NCBI GenBank assembly: GCA_015501055.1
Contig: JADNYV010000065.1
Coordinates: 62,001-126,000 of the forward strand
Source of the DNA: Mucidula mucida
Lineage: Eukaryota > Basidiomycota > Agaricomycetes > Agaricales > Physalacriaceae
DNA length: 64,000 bases
Direction of reading: 5' to 3'
The notes under the pieces are model-generated. The model was given only the letters and a program-made list of their open reading frames with translations. It did not search any database and had not been told where the DNA came from. Shown in pieces: positions 33,918 to 45,358 of the stretch (its first letter is position 1; each line of letters starts with the position of its first letter). The position numbers were made by a program, and so were the translations under genes.

Positions 33918-34839
33918 AGATATACATACCTTAGAACCTTCAATGAATGCGACATCAGCATCAACTCGTGCCGCGAAAGCCATAGAACCTCCGAGTCATA
34001 CAGCAAAACACAGCAACAAGCAGTAACATACTCTGCGGATCGATGGAATGTCAGTGGTAAGGACGTATGCTCTAAGTCTTGTGGACGTGGACGCTTCGAG
34101 CCATCGAACATCTTAGCACAGGAAGAAGAAAAGTAAAGCCGCTGTCCAGTGGCAAATGCGACCTCAAGAATGCGAAATGCGAAGACGAAGCCATGAGTTC
34201 GGAATGTTCTGTCTGAGTGCGCCGACAGTTATATCGTCGAGGTGGTACCCCTTCAACGAGTTGAGAACCCCATTGTTGAAGGTCGTGGTCGACAGTGAGC
34301 CTGTGAGCCTGTGAGGTGAGGTGACGTCACAGAAATTTGTTTTCTTCCCATTTTCATCAGCATTGCCAAAAAGCTGCCTCAATGTCCAGGGAAGTGTTCC
34401 GGGACGTTAAATTCCTTGCCTATCCCAAACTACATAAGCCAGCGTGGACAGAAACAAGCACACTGCATGTAAGTAAGCAAATCGAACGCTTTGATGATCC
34501 ACTTGGGACGCCACGTTTCCTATCATGGTCCACAGGGCCTTTTACTGATCTGTAAATGTGCCGCCACCGGAGCCAATGTTTGGTCAGATCCACCTCTTTG
34601 TCATCCCTGGCCGTTGTGGACGCAACGCAACATTGTCATTTTCGTCTGGTCCCGCGCCATTGTTTTCGTCTGAGTCCACAGAGGAACAATGGGTGGTAAA
34701 AGTATTTCTTTATATGGAGCGACGCGCCGTTCATTGTTCTCCGCCTATAAACCACGTCGAGCTGGACGAAACGCCCATCTACTCTGCTCAACTCACAGTC
34801 ATTCCTTCATCGGCCTTTCACTAAATTCCTTATCTCATC
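33918..34839. other. Intergenic; promoter-like block at 34560-34751
   Basis: 33918-34550 holds nothing I can support. From 34560, elements resembling the shared promoter module recur: TTGTGGACGCAAC, several AACAATG/CATTGTT half-sites, TCCACAGAGG, and a TATAAA at 34746-34751, which is 94 bp before the ATG at 34840. Confidence 0.4.
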
Positions 34840-36104
34840 ATGAACAACAGCCCCACTCACTCCAGTGTCGCTGGCTCGACATCCACCAGTTCTTCCCAGC
34901 AGCGCTACTATGGCGACCTTGGCAATTATTCAGCACCATCGACCCCACCACGTCGTCGCCACACATCCAGCAATGCATCATCTCCCATTCGGGCAAGTAC
35001 TTCATTCGTTATAAGCTTCTCTATACTCACTGTTCTCGACAGTCTCCTCCTGAGGTACATAAGGTTGACACTGTCTTCCTACATCAACGCTCACGTTTGC
35101 CGTAGCTCAAGCCCCGCTCCAAGTCTACGTATTCTCCAACATACGCAGTCAATATGATGAACCCAAAAGGCCGTGCTCAGGATATCAAGGTGACTTCTGC
35201 GCTAGGTTTCGCTGTTCATCGCTCATGCACCAACATTAGTCCGAAGCTCAAGTTGAGCACTATATGTCTCGTGCGCGTGGGGGCTCCATCTATTTTCCGT
35301 ACAAGACCGATTTTCTAGTCAACCTCCCTCCCGTTCCCGTGAGCCGCTTTTACCGACTGATTTGCTCTTGCTCACCAGAAACAGCCCCCGTCCCCGTGCC
35401 AAGAGAGTTGCTTACTCGAATATAGGGATGGTCAATATCCTGTCTATCGTGTGCGTCGAGGGTTGAAGTATATTTTCCAACGCTCACTGTCCCGTAGCAG
35501 CCAGACTTTATGCCCGTCGGCGTGGTTGATCCTTCGAAAAGGGAAGAGCTTAGGCTCCGGGTTTATCGCCCGAGGGAGATGCTGCATAAAGAACGTATCT
35601 CCAACTACATTCCTTTCAAGGACCGCCTTGACATAACGGAGGGAGGGAAATCGCTGGGTATCAGCATGGCCCAACTACTTGCCCAAGAGGAAATGACTCT
35701 AGAGAAATCGCTTTCCCCCAGCGCGAATGTCCACCTATTACCTGATGTTGTGCACCTCCAAGTTCGGGTCCGTCTTGCGTGTATCAACCGTTTTAGTTTT
35801 TACTGACCTTTGCTAGCTTAATGGATATGGTCTCACATCGCATCCGATTTATACTCGTTGTGCTCATGGGGAACTTTCCCATCGCGCTCTTGCCATTGTG
35901 ATATCCAGGATCTATTCGTCTATCCTGATCAAACCGTCGAGTTCCTCCCGTATGCTCAAGCACAAGGGATGCGAAGGATTACCTATCCCCAAGTTCAACC
36001 AGCTTCGCCTCATCGCACTCTACAGGGCTAAAGGTGCTACTGAATGGCACACGGAGTTGGCATATGTCGTCAAACCTCCGAAATCGAAGGCGCGGAGGCA
36101 GTGA
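34840..36104 (+). CDS. Unknown protein, cluster gene A
   Basis: Seven exons, all joined in phase 0, give 325 residues: 34840-34992, 35043-35054, 35106-35189, 35240-35338, 35379-35450, 35498-35767, 35817-36104. Exon 2 is only 12 nt. Intron 1 uses a GC-AG pair with the consensus GCAAGT. The first 80 residues are Ser/Thr/Pro-rich and basic (disordered). The rest looks folded, with LRLRVYRPREMLHKERI, LLPDVVHLQVRLNGYG and FNQLRLIALYRAKG. No domain, signal peptide or membrane helix is seen. It opens a run of five same-strand genes and carries a TATA box 94 bp upstream. Confidence 0.6.
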
Positions 36105-36179
36105 GTGGTAGTCTACATGGTTTCTCTTCTTCAGCACTTTTCATTATCTTTTTCATGCTGCTGAGCGGCTTTATGTGTT

Positions 36180-36480
36180 AAGCCTATGTCAATATCATAC
36201 ATGATTACTACCTCGATCGAGTTGAGCGAGCCCAAGACGCGCTTCCCAATGCGGTAACTAGGCTGTTCTTTTCAACCATCATCGCCGTTTAGTTCGTTAC
36301 GGCGCTGAAGATAGAACCTCGCCTTTCGGCAAACACTATCTTCTCGCGTGCTTGCTATGCGTATCGGACGTTTTGGCTCCGCTGGAATCTTATCACTAGT
36401 GGGAATTGGGGTCCACTCCGGTCGCGCGCTCCTAGAAGGGACCAACACCTCGTTCGGGTCTCTCTTGCCCGATACTGAAT
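36180..36480 (+). other. Exon-like stretch between cluster genes A and B
   Basis: After a possible acceptor (GTTAAG) the plus strand reads AYVNIIHDYYLDRVERAQDA, then over a 50-nt intron FVTALKIEPRLSANTIF and YRTFW. The sequence looks like real helical protein but has no ATG. I could not connect it in frame to gene A or gene B; it may be a 5' exon of B or a remnant. Confidence 0.35.
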
Positions 36481-36549
36481 TGATGGAAGGCGAGATACGT
36501 CACGGGAGGCATCTACTTCGGAAGGACCCTCTTATCGTCCCCCATCACT

Positions 36550-38423
36550 ATGCCAGCGCAAAAGCCATTATACCTTGCCAGAGACTTCTGTGACACGATC
36601 GGCCGTACTTTGGCCACATGTCTAAGACTGGCTCAAGGCCTCAAGAGAGAACACGGCACTGCATCGAAATCTTTAGAGTATATCCGTACCTCAGAACGAC
36701 TGAACGAGGAGCGAACTCGTCTATCGTACAGCGATCCTAGTCTTAACCTTTTCTTTGGCAAGTTGCATCTTGCGGTCATGAACAAAAGCCATACGTGCGT
36801 TTCCACCGAAATTACCGTGGGTCAGCATTGACCTTCTTTCCAGTCCTGCAGTGCGACGTGCACATGCGGAATGCGCCCTGCGTGTCTTGACTTGCACCAT
36901 CATTAGGCAATTACCCCTCCGCTTAGGGTGTGCTATCATTGACTGGACGGAACGGTACCTGTAAGTTTCGGACCGAGATATAGTAGTACCGCACTCCACT
37001 CTGACACGTAACAGGCCTAAAGGTATCCCTGACCAGTGGTCTTTACCAAGTCAGGCCATCATGCAGGAGATAATCGCCAGCGAAGAGACTGTTGGCGCGC
37101 GGAATGCGCTGGAGCGTACGGATCATGCGGATGGTGCCTCTCTGTGTAAGCGAATCAAAATACTAGAGTGCGTGGTGTTCCCTTCATGTACCTTGAAAGC
37201 AGCCTTACATCGACATCTTTTTCTAGATCTGTTCCTTTGGACCTCGTCATTGCGCCAGCAAGTCATCGTAACGAGAATTCTGGTATATTTCGCGTCAATT
37301 GGCACCGACGGTACGTCAGAGACGAGATCTCAGGAGGGTATGTAAACGGTGCAAGCATGGTTGTATACGCCTGACATCACTGGCAGTATTTCGCAATTAC
37401 CCCGACCTCGTGGCCGCCTTGAGGCGAGAACGAGCTCTGCATCCCCGGCCTGGGAGTTCTTCGATCGGCAAGTGAATTGTAGCTTTCGTCATGCATTGAT
37501 GCTGATTGTCTGTCAGTGAGCGAACGAGACAAGATCGGAGCCCCAGTCTGGTCAGTCTCAACTCCGATGCCTCTTCAATTATTCTGGACGAAACGAATGG
37601 AGGCCAAGATATGAATATGGAGGGTTCGCCTGACACTCGCCAGGAGCCCAACGTACGCTTCAGGTCTCGAGATCCTGCCGACGGGGAGAAACTTCCTCCT
37701 GCAATCTCTGAGGATGTTCGCGTCCTTAAATCTCCCTGTTGCCAACCTCCACAATGGTCCGAATGCCAGATTCCTCAGTTTGAGGATACTGTGGGACGAG
37801 AGGCTGCGCGTATCATTCAGCAGGACGACCGGCTTAATTTCCTCCATGCGCCTTTCCCTGTTCACGACCCCGTTCCGCCTGCATACGATGAAGCCTCTCG
37901 TGCCTCTACTCAGTACAACTCGGTAGATCGCGTCTTCCGTGGGAGCCAGCAAGCGACTGCCGGAGATGGTCAACAGGAAGCTACATTGGTGCAGACCTTT
38001 CGCGAATATCCCTTTTCCATTGTCAAAGATCTTCCGGGAAACGACGGGATTTCTTTCGTTTTTCCCGATACAGGTGTTGCTTGGGAAGTGACAGATGCTC
38101 AAGTCGCGTCTGGGGCTTCCGACTGGTTTGATGTCACGGAGGTCCATACGAAGGCCACTTTGATACCATTGCTCCAGCGTAGTGAAAGCCTCACTCCGCA
38201 ATGGCAGATACCCCAAGTGCGACATCTTCTTGATACGCGCCCTATGGTATTATGCCCGCGCGAGGAGCGGCAGAAGTTTAGATTCAGATCTATGAATCAT
38301 CCGAGCCGACATTATAAACTTGCCGGTATGAATTTTCGGGGAGGTGCGCTCTCGTGCACTGTTACGTGCCGTTGCTCTACTGAAGATATAATGGACTATC
38401 TGCAAAGGAGTCGATCTGTGTGA
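36550..38423 (+). CDS. Unknown protein, cluster gene B (family X)
   Basis: Exons 36550-36794, 36844-36960, 37015-37167, 37227-37337, 37387-37467 and 37517-38423 give 537 residues, all introns in phase 2; the last intron is GC-AG (GCAAGT). The N-terminal 200 residues are helical (RRAHAECALRVLTCTIIRQL), the middle is Ser/Pro-rich and disordered, and the C-terminal 200 form a mixed strand domain ending GGALSCTVTCRCSTEDIMDYL. Gene C has the same layout and nearly the same length. No catalytic motif or localisation signal is recognised. An N-terminal extension (36180-36480) is possible. Confidence 0.6.
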
Positions 38424-38656
38424 CAGAGCGGTAATCTTCGTCAGTCCGTATCAAGTTGTACTCTATTATCCAGTATGTCACTGTTCGAAAGCTGGACCCG
38501 TTTCTTTCGTTTGTTTATGACCGGGAATGGGTCCGTTTTCGTAAGGCACCACGCGCAACCACTGAATGCCACTTGACAGCCAAAAGACCGCGGTTTGACA
38601 CGAGGCAAACAAGCATGCGGCAGATAGGCGCTTGTACAGCTCTTTCCCGTACCATC

Positions 38657-40549
38657 ATGTCTGGGACGCACGATACCCAGATGATTGTCGAAACCATGGA
38701 TAGGATCGCTCGTGTTGTGGCGTCCTCGATACAACATAACCATGCCGTGAAGCAGTGGATTCAGAACCAATCAGATCCACAAACAGTGGTATCTCGCAGC
38801 GAGACTTTAGAGGAGGACTGTGTGCACTTAAGGGCGCAGTTGAAATCGCGACTCTTGGGTTTGAAAACTTACAAGGAGTACCGCGAAGCCCTTCTCTTGA
38901 TGATGCAGAATAGGAATCAGTTCAAAGGTTCGGTGAATAGGATTGGGCGAGAGTAAGCGACGCAGTTTGGTTTTCCCCTTCCTTCTGAATGACTGGTGTC
39001 CAGCAGCAGGCTTCTATACCACGAAGTCACGACGATCATAACAAGCGTGCTGATAAACGATGTTATGCCGCGTATGCTGGGAAACCCTCAAATGATAATG
39101 CACTCTCTTGAGGCGATTATGAAGTATCTGTGCGTACCATTACTCGTCGCGTCTTATTGCACTTAATGGGCGTATAGAAATATCCCTACGTGGAACCACT
39201 CCGATGTAGATGACCTACCCGACGCAGATGACTTTGAACACGTCTTGCGACTACGTCCCAGGGCTTTGGAGGCAAGCGAGAGAATCGGAGTGTCGAAGGC
39301 TCTGGAACTGTTGAAGTAATTGTTTCAATATCAATCTATAAGACGGCTGACTCTTTAACGTAGTAACTGGGCACCGGTACCAGTTCGACGTAGAACGCTG
39401 ACCAATGCCACCGACCGTGATGTGCAGTATCGTGACGTTGTTCCCTACAACGGCGCTAGTGACAGCGTCAATCGCCAGGCTGCACGGATTGCCGAGAAAG
39501 CGGCGAAGGAGCGCGAAAGGTATAATCAAGACTTACACCTTTCTGGGTGGAACTCATTCTCTTGAAGAAACATTAACAACTTCGACAGAGCAAGAAGTGT
39601 TTCCACACCAACGCCATCGGTCTCTTCATTTTCGCCGACCGATGAGAGTTTCCCCACGAGGTCAAGTACGCCCTGGACGCCCACAGAATTGTACGTGATT
39701 TGAGTACTCGAAGGTGTGCTTATCGCTGACTGGCCGCCTAGTCGCACCGCTCTCGCAGGACCGTCATCCTTTGAGTCTCATGCCATGGGCACGACCACCC
39801 CTGCCACTTCCGTGATAGATCGGCAACCAAATGTGGTGGAGGGCTTACTCCATAGCCGCACATTTTGGGAACCAACAGTCCCGCCAAGAGGTCTCACAGG
39901 AGGCCTGCCTCAATACGAACCTCCTGATGCTGGATCCCCCTTCGCTCGGTATGCTGGCCTTCATCCCGATAAAGGAAGATCGTCCGACACCGACATCTCC
40001 GTAGAGAAAAAGGAGATATTGGACGCGACGTCGAATGGTCCTAAACGTAGCTCACGGTCATATGAATGGGTGTATCCTGATCGCCTGCTGTCGCTCTTTG
40101 ACGCGGATCCGCTCTGCACGAGCGACTTTGTCTTCGAGCGCAAGGATATACCAGTACGCTGGAGGGTCATGAATTCCAGCTTCGTAGCGGACGAAGATGA
40201 CGCCTGCTGGGCGGAAATAAAGGCCGAGCTGCCCTTCGAAGTGCTTGCACCGTTGTTGCAGGCTAGTCTATGGGTCGAGCAGGATGGCAAGTTTAGCGCA
40301 GACCATACCTTGGAACTACTCACTCAATTCGCTGCTCGGCCCGAGACTATCGTGAAGCGCGAACCATACGAGTTTCGCGTGGTTCCTGATAATCTTCCAC
40401 CGGAATGGACGCCTTCTTTCGATAGATTCAAGGTTGTGGGTGGATGTAAGACGAAGAAGAGTAGGAGTTTGTTGTGCATCATCCGTGGAAGGATTGACCT
40501 GGGCGTCTTGAAAGGGTGGTTAACGCGCAGTCGTGGTCGTGTAGAATAA
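38657..40549 (+). CDS. Unknown protein, cluster gene C (family X)
   Basis: Exons 38657-38952, 39010-39129, 39178-39315, 39364-39519, 39589-39690 and 39742-40549 give 539 residues, all introns in phase 2. The N-terminal part is helical (MIVETMDRIARVVASSI; EVTTIITSVLINDVMPRML), followed by a charged coiled stretch (RIAEKAAKERE), a Ser/Thr/Pro-rich linker and a C-terminal domain ending SRSLLCIIRGRIDLGVLKGWL. Length, exon number, exon-2 size (120 against 117 nt) and intron phases match gene B, and the C-termini align (a CCxxxCR / LLCIIRGR strand then a helix). It is a tandem paralog of B; the function is unknown. Confidence 0.65.
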
Positions 40550-41010
40550 AATAAACAATCTGTAATCTATCCCAAACGCTAGATCTTCTGCCTTTAGTTC
40601 CAGTAACAGACTGAAAGCTTCCTAGGCCTAAATGAGCTGTAGCTGATATAGAAACTTGCAGAAAAGATATGGGGAGGATTGTCGGCGTTTCCCGGAGGCC
40701 ACGCGCCTAGAAACAGAATTTCCAATTCCAGGCACGTAACACGTTTCTCTTCCTTCCTCAGTACTTACCATGAGCTTGCCTCCTTATGGCGCATGCTATC
40801 TTCTGCCACGTGATGAACGCTACCTCAGCTGTAGTCTCTTTCCTAATGAATTCACCATCCTAAGTAAGTGCTCTGTGCTTTCGCGCTTTGCGTCTGTTCA
40901 CTGTCGATCACCCAGCCCATCCACGATGCTCCAGTCTCCTACATTCGTTGTCCACATACCCTGATCTTGTCGTCTCCGCTGTTTCACGCGTCCCACACGG
41001 TTAACCTATC

Positions 41011-41787
41011 ATGGAGACATCATTCAACGACCGCAGCGCCTCATTCCGATCACCACCGGGGCATATGGCCTCACAAAGCACGTCGATACATGACTAGTAC
41101 ATTGACATGCCATTTCTCTCGGGTATATCGGACCTTCAGTACGTTCAAGCCTCTCTTCTCTACCAAGTGCTGACATTATGCCACCTTTCAGTGCGGTTAC
41201 CGCGAAAAATTTGAAGTCATTGCGAGAGGTACGCTCCATGGGAAAGACTTCGGTATCTGTCGCGCCATCAATCAGTGTGGCGCAAAAAGTCAGTCTACAT
41301 ATTGAGCCGAGTCTTGTGCCCTTCTGTTTGGGTGAGTGATCTTATTTACTGTGGTGCATGCTATCCTGAATCATGTTTCGCACTTAGGACGTTTATTGTC
41401 GTTTGAAGCGCGTTTACCTTACGAAGCTCAAACAAGGATGGTCCATCCTAGCGGGACACATTACTGTGTCGTCCACTCCCAGTAAGCTGCAGCGCTAGAG
41501 ATCCGCTACTGCCCACTGTTGCTTGCAGCGTGTGTAACACGTTGCGACCTCGGTCACAGAAGCATAGACCTCCTGATCGGCCGCACAATCATAATCATCG
41601 TATTCGCTCCGTCAGCTTTCACCCTTCTCCGTTAGGCCATATCACCCAGCGAAGGCGACGACTTCTCGCTGGTGGTCGCTTAGGCCTTACCCTGCAAATA
41701 TTGATTCTACCTCGTCACTTCTTTCTTCTGGCCTCGATGATTGTCGTCGACGCACATCACACGTTCTCCGTCTCCCACAATCAATGA
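41011..41787 (+). CDS. Unknown protein, cluster gene E
   Basis: Exons 41011-41096, 41140-41166, 41192-41331, 41388-41481 and 41529-41787 splice in frame to 201 residues. The third exon reads GKTSVSVAPSISVAQKVSL, the fourth RLLSFEARLPYEAQTRMVHP. These two resemble, weakly, GKSLGISMAQLLAQEEMTL and LLPDVVHLQVRLNGYGLTSHP of gene A, but intron phases differ. The two early introns are very short (43 and 25 nt), so the second may instead be read through or the model may be wrong. The C-terminus is basic and His/Arg-rich. Only 91 bp separate it from gene D. Confidence 0.4.
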
Positions 41788-41878
41788 AATAGGCGCCCGA
41801 ATTGGTTCCGGCGACAATGATACAGTTACCACTTTTGACACCACACCGTAATCGATGTATGGATCATCTCCTTAACCA

Positions 41879-44041
41879 ATGGCCACCACCACGACTGCTG
41901 CACTCCGCAGGTTCGCTGAAGCATACGCCCGCGTCCTGCACTTCTTTGTCTCCATAGCCGGTAAATCATTGTACGATCAACTGGACGAGCTTTTCGAGAC
42001 GCGGCCCGAGCTGTGGTCCAAAGAAAAGTGGTTGTTCGATGTCCAGGATGTCTTCGTCGACAGCTATGGGGACGCAACCGTCATGAATGGGCTGTGGGAG
42101 GTGTGGACCCGGGATTATGATAGACGACTGGCGCTGTTAGAAGGCTTACCGTTTCCCGAGAAGGAGTTAGTGCTACAGAAGCTGTCTACGCTTTGTATGC
42201 GCACACCACAGACTATCGATGAGTGCGTGTTCGTGTTTGTATATCATTCGGACAATATCTGATTGTGCGATTACAGCGTTCTGCGCTTGAAGGCCAGGGC
42301 GCACTATGCGATTAAAATTATCACGCGAACGCTTTTGCCAACGCTGAGCGAGAAGATCTGCAAATGGCTCTTTTTCGAGCGGGAACGACTACGGTACATC
42401 TGCTCAATCTCCGATGTATACATCTTGAACATCCTTCGGCAGGACTACTCCTGTTGAAATGAAATCTCTACTACTACTGCCACCCATCGTAGAGGGCGCC
42501 CTTCTCCGGCGACGACGTAATCCGGCGTTGGGTCTATTCCTTGAGGAAATCATCGCGGCCGAGTAAGTTCTCTGGCGGTCGGGACCCCACATCTCTGACG
42601 GTGTCGGATAGGAAACTCAACCTTGACATGACCAAGAGAATCTTCTATTTGGGTCAACGAGCCAAGGCCGCAATAGCAGCACGTGCTGAAATCTCTCGTC
42701 GTGCAGTCCATCCACCGGGCATTCGGAGAAAAAACACGACATATATTCGAATACCTGCGTCCGAGTTCCGCGCTGATGATGAGCGCATCTCCAGAACAAC
42801 CCCACCACGTTCAGGACGGCAATCATCTTCGACACAATCGAATTCAACGCCTCGCCAGTCCCCCGCCCCATCTCAGGTAGTGCCGGCACGTGCGGGAACG
42901 GCTCCTCTGCTTCCGATTCACGAACCCGTGCATTTGAACTCTAAAACGGTGATGAAGCAACCTTCGGCGAGTCATCCGCCAGCCAGTGCTTCACAGGCTG
43001 CGAATAACGGCCGCAAAACAACTTCTTCGCACGCTCCTACGCGCGGAGGACTGACTGCACAAGATCCTCGTCGACCATCTTCTGCGGCCAGTGTTCACGC
43101 CCCTCACCGTCAAGTGTTCAGGGTTGACCATGACAACATCTCCCTCGCCAAAACGTCGGATCTACGACTACCCATTCCACCCATATCGCTCGGGCCTCGC
43201 CTCTTGAATCTCAGACGCCTTTGCATCAACGCAGCAATACCGCTGCTTCTTCGTCGTCCTCATCATATACAAACCACTTTCCGCTTGCAGCAGTACCACG
43301 AAATCCTCTGGTTGAAGCGAATAGAGACTCTGCGATGTACAAGCGCACCCGTCCGGAAGTTCCTTCAGATAACGAAATACCGGCGCGTGCGCGGACTGCT
43401 GCAGTCTCAAGCAAGAATATGAGGCAATGCCAAGTATCGACCTATTATCTCGAGTTACGCTTTTAACTCATCATCACCATAGGGCACCAAGACCTGCACC
43501 TTCCGTTCACCAGTCCGCTCCGGATGATGACAAACGCGAAACCATGGTTAAAACCCTACGGCAAGCTCGACTGGATCCATCGGATTGTATAATTCACGAT
43601 CCTACGTCAATAATATTCAATAAGGACAACAAGAATATTTGCTTCATTCATCGCAACGGAACAGACACCACGATTATCCGGGTTCTTTCAATACGTACCG
43701 AGACGGACCCGACCATGCAGGCTCATGCAATCGGCGGGCCATATTTCGACATTTTATGGTCCTTGAATCCGCGTCTCCTTCGCACACTTCTCCAGGACAG
43801 CGTGCATGACAATGTACCGCTGGTTATTGAACGGTATCAGGCGGGTCTTATCGCCAAGGACTGTGTTGAAAATTTCCGACTTGTCGACGAAACGGGCGTC
43901 CTGAATGGCGAGTACTTCGTTCAGCAGAACCGTATATCGCCAGAAGATTACTATTACAATGTTTGGATGACGGTTTCACGCGACAGACTGAAGGAGTATG
44001 TCGCTGGCTTTGAGCTGGCTCAGAAGCCCGACGACGTGTGA
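41879..44041 (+). CDS. Unknown protein, cluster gene D (family X)
   Basis: Exons 41879-42222, 42277-42393 and 42443-42562 are in phase 2 like those of genes B and C, and exon 2 is again 117 nt (ARAHYAIKIITRTLLPTL, similar to AHAECALRVLTCTIIRQL of B). A long Ser/Pro/Thr-rich exon follows from 42612. The C-terminal exon (about 43483-44041) encodes a strand-rich domain (RLVDETGVLNGEYFVQQ). The junctions between 43110 and 43490 cannot be placed cleanly; the coding signal changes frame there, so one intron is uncertain or there is a lesion. It is the third member of the family shared with B and C. Confidence 0.5.
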
Positions 44042-45358
44042 CATACATCAGTCTAATGTACCTTTGTAACAATCCCGACATGGTATCGTAGGAAAGTAGT
44101 TTTTCTCAGCGCGGGCAGCGGAACCGCTACGATTTGAATTGTACCTGTACGATAGCCCGTTGATATTGCGTATATTTTTACGACAGTCGAATCCTCCTGC
44201 CGGTCTTTCTCAATGATCTCGGAAAGGTTGGTGTTTGAGAGGTATAACCCAAAACAATCTGTTCAAATAAATTGGTGAGAGTTGACCGTGGGAATAACCA
44301 CCGAGACGGGAAACGAGCGCGTGCACTACCCGATCGTCGGTTTTGGGCTAGCCAGAGGCCTCTACCTCGCTCATATCCAATGCTACAGACTTGGCTACAT
44401 ATCATGTGTCTGCGGAAGCCTATGGCCTCCTGGCATCTGCAATACGTCTCAGCTACGCTTGCACGGAGGCAAGAAGAAACTGCTTCCCGACTCTGCTTTT
44501 CGCTTTTCGCTCATCGCCTTTCTGCAGAATCTGATTCTGTCACACACGACGTATTCAGGGCGTTTATGTGTGTAGTTCCCCGACGCTCATTGACAGATAC
44601 GCCAATCGAATGCCCAGACTCTTTCCGTTTCCTACATATGGTCTTGAGTAAATCGGTGCGTGCCAGGTTACAGGTACTCAGACTCGCGGTCATCGTGTGC
44701 ACAAGCTTACAGCTCTTATCCCTGCTGTAGAATAGACTTCGGTGATGTCGCGTGTGCACAGGTACGCGTATCCTCTTCTCACCGACACCTTCGCTGTCTA
44801 AAACAATACAAAGATTTAAATCGTCGTGTCACTGTACCTTGGAGCCTAAATTGATCAAGCTCCTGTCAAAATCAAAGGGCCTGAAAATTTGAAGACCCGC
44901 CCGATTACAACCTTTCATTGAACGGACATCTTCCCGCGTACGTGAGAAGAGAAACGACTGTTTCGGAAGCGAGAAATGCCTACACCTAGAAGGTCACAAT
45001 CATCAGCTAAGGGAGCGGTTCCGTCCAAAGTAAGATTATCATTTACATGCGCCCAACATTGCTGCCTCCGATTTCACATACGTGCGTGTTTCGGTGAGCG
45101 GTCAATGACACCCATCGCTAATCTGTAACGCTGATTACTGCGTGTGATAGCTGCCCCGGGATGTTCACATTTTTCTCGAGATATGTGAGAGCTCCCGTTA
45201 ACCGTCACTTTGTTTCATCTCACACCCATGAGTACAACAGAGTTCGGCGCGCCCTACATACCGGCTAAGGCACAAATGGCTCACGTCAACCCCGTACGCG
45301 AGATGCTTAAGAGCTATGCCTCGTGTGGTCGAAACCGTTAGATACCCAGCTTTCATCA
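44042..45358. other. Intergenic, nothing supportable
   Basis: Several overlapping frames of 60-150 codons exist at 44270-44760 on both strands, but none has recognisable sequence or matching splice sites. The laccase promoter should lie at the right end; I see no clear TATA box. Confidence 0.4.

Noticed and set aside
37575..38225. A 216-codon antisense frame inside cluster gene B
   Set aside because: It lies fully inside a clean sense exon; no start context or family resemblance.
44272..44760. Overlapping frames of up to 152 codons after the orphan cluster
   Set aside because: Frames on both strands are similar in length, with no domain, splice pattern or promoter.
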